Of a stretch of 9,499 nucleotides of DNA, positions 7,711 through 9,499 are shown piece by piece. How positions within the stretch are numbered: the stretch's first letter is position 1; each line of letters starts with the position of its first letter. Source of the DNA: an uncultured Clostridia bacterium (lineage in GTDB: Bacteria > Bacillota > Clostridia > TANB77 > CAG-508); contig CANRFX010000044.1 of NCBI GenBank assembly GCA_947629995.1, forward strand, positions 1-9,499, written 5' to 3'. The translations under genes were made by a program, and so were the position numbers. The notes beneath the pieces were generated by a model that saw only the letters and a program-made list of their open reading frames with translations, ran no database searches and was not told the DNA's origin.

Positions 7711-7862
7711 TGCTAAAAATTAGATATACCAATCAATTTAATAAAGATTATAAATCAATTCAAAAAAGAGGTTATGATATTAATATATTAATTTATTGTA
7801 TTGAAAAAGATAAATTAATATTAACTATTTCTAGAACAGGTTCCCATTCTGATTTATTTTAA
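7710..7862 (+). pseudogene. YafQ-family toxin gene with an internal in-frame deletion
   Basis: GTG 7710 overlaps the last base of the antitoxin stop, with AGGAG at 7694-7698. The 50-codon product begins LKIRYTNQFNKDYKSIQKRGYDINI and ends DKLILTISRTGSHSDLF, both typical of YafQ mRNA interferases. About 40 central residues are missing; YafQ is usually near 90 aa. The lost part carries the PLPxxYxDHxL and RECHIxPDW regions with most catalytic residues. Only the C-terminal His and Phe (GSHSDLF) remain. ATTAAT occurs twice at the junction (7779-7784 and 7787-7792), which fits a slipped-strand deletion. The product should be inactive as an RNase. The reading frame is still open, which may mean a recent event or a retained role in antitoxin binding. 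Confidence 0.8.
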
Positions 7863-7892
7863 TAGGTTATATTATTCATTACTAAATCATTA

Positions 7893-7904
7893 TCCCCAAC
7901 GACA
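7893..7904 (+). repeat. 12-base remnant of the palindrome arm
   Basis: TCCCCAACGACA here matches the outer part of the right arm of the 56-bp palindrome (7344-7355). The other half is missing. The truncated toxin-antitoxin operon lies between the full and the half copy. Confidence 0.6.
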
Positions 7905-7909
7905 ATTTT

Positions 7910-8263
7910 CTATTCGATTTCTGTTATTTTTAGATTGAATTTATCTTCAAAAACTTTTTTCTTAGCAATATATTCTTTAGTTTTAAAACCTTTAACATCA
8001 ACAACTTCCGCATTTCCATTTTTATGGAAAACAATGAAATCGGCTTTGTATTTTAAACCAGGGGCTAACATGAAAATTGGTTGCAAACAAAAGCCATCAA
8101 TTTCTTTTGCTTGTAATCTTATTTTTAATTCACAATAAAAGTCAGCTTCTTTTTGACTGTCAAATGTATGACCATCAACAGATACTTTATTTGCACGATA
8201 TTTACTTTTTCTATTTTTATTATCTGTAAAATTCTTATAATCTTCAACACTCCAATGTTCCAT
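7910..8263 (-). CDS. DUF1064 protein, predicted PD-(D/E)XK-like nuclease of phage type
   Basis: 117 aa, ATG at 8263, TAG stop at 7912-7910, with AGGGAG (minus strand, 8277-8272) about 10 bases upstream. The sequence KYRANKVSVDGHTFDSQKEADFYCELKIR...QPIFMLAPGLKYKADFIVF...AEVVDVKGFKTKEYIAKKKVFE matches DUF1064, a small family common in phages and prophages of Bacillota. The spaced Glu (KEAD), Asp (KADF) and DVKG look like the E-D-xK active site of the PD-(D/E)XK fold. That reading is from family knowledge; the substrate is unknown. No other phage gene is next to it, so it is probably a stray prophage gene. It is intact and has no in-frame CGG. Confidence 0.82.
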   Translation of the reverse strand: MEHWSVEDYKNFTDNKNRKSKYRANKVSVDGHTFDSQKEADFYCELKIRLQAKEIDGFCLQPIFMLAPGLKYKADFIVFHKNGNAEVVDVKGFKTKEYIAKKKVFEDKFNLKITEIE

Positions 8264-8297
8264 AAAACAAAAGCTCCCTTGCTATCAATTTTATCTC

Positions 8298-8326
8298 ATT
8301 ATATCGAAAATAAAACAAAAGTGCAA
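8298..8326 (-). promoter_or_regulatory. Promoter of the DUF1064 gene
   Basis: On the minus strand TTGCAC (8326-8321) and a perfect TATAAT (8303-8298) are 17 bases apart. They lie about 35 bases upstream of the start codon. Confidence 0.65.
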
Positions 8327-8367
8327 CTTTTAGGATAAAACTTTTATTTTTATAGATATTATGATAA

Positions 8368-8373
8368 TATAAT
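8368..8373 (+). promoter_or_regulatory. Possible -10 box for the rRNA methyltransferase gene
   Basis: A perfect TATAAT lies about 48 bases upstream of ATG 8421. No good -35 box is seen at the right distance; the region is very AT-rich. Confidence 0.35.
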
Positions 8374-8420
8374 AAATATGAAATATAAAATGTTAAAAAC
8401 ATAGATAGAAGGAGAGAAAT

Positions 8421-9327
8421 ATGAATTTCCAAATACCAAAGTTTTTGCAAGAACGATTGATAAATCAATATGGAGAAGAGTTAACACGGAAAAATTATAG
8501 ATGGATATACTAAAAAAAGATATACAACATTTAGAGTAAATACATTAAAAAGTAATATTGATGAAATTATAAATTGCCTAGACCAGGAAAAAATAGAATA
8601 TGAAAGAGTAAAATGGTATGAAGATGCATTTATTTTAAAAAATGCTAATGAGAATGATATTCAAAAATTAGATATCTACAAAGAAGGAAAAATTTATTTG
8701 CAAAGTTTATCTTCCATGCTTCCACCTATTTTTTTAAAACCAAGCGAAGGAGAAGATATATTAGATATGGCAGCAGCACCAGGCGGAAAAACAACTCAAA
8801 TAGCGTCATTGACTAAAAACAAAGCAAATATAACTGCTTGTGAAAGAAATAAAATAAGATATGAGCGTTTGCAATATAACATACAAAAACAAGGTGCTAA
8901 TATATACTGTATGTTGCAAGACTCAAGAAACTTAAGTGACTTTTTTTCTTTTGATAAAATCTTACTAGATGCACCATGTAGCGGAAGTGGTACATTAAAT
9001 ATAGAAAAAGATATAGAAAAAAATTTTACTGAAAAATTAGTTGAACAGTCTATTAAACTACAAACATCATTGCTAAAAAAGGCAATTGATATATTAAAAG
9101 AAGGAAAAGAAATGGTTTATTCTACTTGTTCAATTTTAAGTGCTGAAAATGAAGAAGTTATAGAAAAATTATTAAAAACTAAAAAAATTGAAATTGTTCC
9201 CATAAAAGAAGAGTGGATAAATAGCCTTCCGCTTCTTCCAAGCAAAATAAAAGGTACAATTGTTGTTTGTCCAAATGAATTCTATGAAGGCTTTTTTATT
9301 GCAAAAATAAAAAAAAATATGCTATAA
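8421..9327 (+). CDS. RsmB/NOP (NOL1/NOP2/Sun) family RNA m5C methyltransferase, with one +1 shift at CGG
   Basis: A SAM-dependent cytosine-C5 methyltransferase acting on rRNA or tRNA. ATG 8421 follows an AAGGAGAG site. A +1 shift at CGG 8487-8489 joins MNFQIPKFLQERLINQYGEELT to GKIIDGYTKKRYTTFRVNTLKSN, together the usual N-terminus, giving about 301 aa. Visible motifs: the SAM-binding loop DMAAAPGGKT (115-124), motif IV DAPCSGSGT (Asp183, Cys186) and motif VI YSTCS with the nucleophile Cys236. The C-terminus ends at GFFIAKIKK, as in the short members; the extra C-terminal domain of E. coli RsmF is absent, so the exact target base is uncertain. Without the shift the product ends after about 30 codons (TAA 8511-8513). 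The gene is alone on the plus strand, divergent from the DUF1064 gene. Confidence 0.9.
8487..8490 (+). other. +1 frameshift site 7, ACA CGGA, in the rRNA methyltransferase gene
   Basis: CGG is codon 23 from ATG 8421. Skipping the C gives ELT-G-KIIDGYTKKRYTTFRVN, continuous with the family N-terminus. Gly is plausible but not known to be invariant here. Confidence 0.78.
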
Positions 9328-9499
9328 CTGTTTCAGGTTCAAACGGAGCTGGAAAAACAAATGCAATTTTAAATTATGGTAGTAAAATGAGATTAAAAGA
9401 TATAGTAAAATTAATTAAATAATCGCAAATTTTCAGAGTAATTTCTGGAAAATAAAAGGTTATTGCACTATTCAGATTTATTGCCGTTTTAAAGTAATA
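9328..9499. other. Tail without a supported gene; short Walker A-like fragment
   Basis: After the methyltransferase stop, the -1 frame reads ITVSGSNGAGKTNAILNYGS... to a TAA at 9420-9422. GSNGAGKT fits the Walker A pattern GxxxxGK[ST]. There is no start codon or ribosome binding site for it, and the rest matches nothing I recognise. It may be a fragment of a lost ATPase gene or chance. No terminator is evident in the remaining bases. Confidence 0.35.

Noticed and set aside
8153..8468. Overlapping ORFs on both strands around 8153-8468
   Set aside because: They run through the DUF1064 gene and the promoter region, with no recognisable sequence or ribosome binding site.
416..8490. Reassignment of CGG to another amino acid (such as Trp or Gln, as in some Bacillota)
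   Set aside because: Any in-frame reading of CGG leaves all genes out of frame; only a +1 step restores them.
236..9327. Calling miaB, mutS, the DUF1836 gene, acyl-CoA synthetase and the rRNA methyltransferase pseudogenes
   Set aside because: All motifs and lengths are intact after the shifts, and every break is the identical CGG to GGN step; random decay would give varied lesions.
9328..9360. tRNA T-loop-like GGTTCAAA near 9335
   Set aside because: The flanking bases do not form a T stem or acceptor stem, so there is no tRNA here.

Overview
The window is a low-GC stretch with strong AGGAGG-type ribosome binding sites, short intergenic gaps and a miaB-mutS order. This suggests a Bacillota (Firmicutes) genome, most likely an uncultured clostridial relative; that placement is an inference from gene content and codon use only.

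Layout: the 3' end of rpmE (ribosomal protein L31) with a good terminator (1-130). Then a forward operon of miaB, a small helix-turn-helix-like gene and mutS (236-4833). A nested 114-bp inverted repeat (4838-4951) separates mutS from a convergent DUF1836 regulator gene (4962-5457, minus), whose promoter is back to back with that of a long-chain acyl-CoA synthetase gene (5575-7298). A perfect 56-bp palindrome (7300-7355) follows. Next is a RelB/DinJ antitoxin gene with a YafQ toxin gene reduced by an internal deletion (7441-7862), and a 12-nt remnant of the palindrome. A phage-type DUF1064 gene on the minus strand (7910-8263) comes next, then a NOL1/NOP2/Sun rRNA methyltransferase gene (8421-9327) and a 172-base tail without a clear gene.

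The striking feature is that five otherwise healthy genes (miaB twice, mutS, the DUF1836 gene, acyl-CoA synthetase twice, the rRNA methyltransferase) are each broken by +1 frameshifts, and all seven are the same event. An in-frame CGG codon is reached, and the true reading frame resumes one base later at GGA or GGT (glycine). At four of the seven sites the restored glycine is a strongly conserved family residue. I found no in-frame CGG read as arginine in the window, while CGT, CGC and CGA are read as Arg at least eleven times. One of the seven lies on the minus strand and is still C before GG in the coding sense. The simplest biological reading is that CGG is an unassigned or quadruplet-decoded codon (CGGN read as Gly by +1 frameshifting), similar in form to the AGGY/CCC frameshifts reported for Perkinsus mitochondrial cox1. 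The main competing explanation is a systematic sequencing or assembly artefact that inserts C before GG. The acyl-CoA synthetase gene also has one in-frame TGA where the family has glycine, and none of the ten genes whose end is visible stops with TGA.

Functionally the genes are housekeeping: tRNA modification (MiaB), mismatch repair (MutS), rRNA methylation and fatty acid activation. Two small accessory pieces (toxin-antitoxin remnant, DUF1064) sit next to REP-like palindromes.
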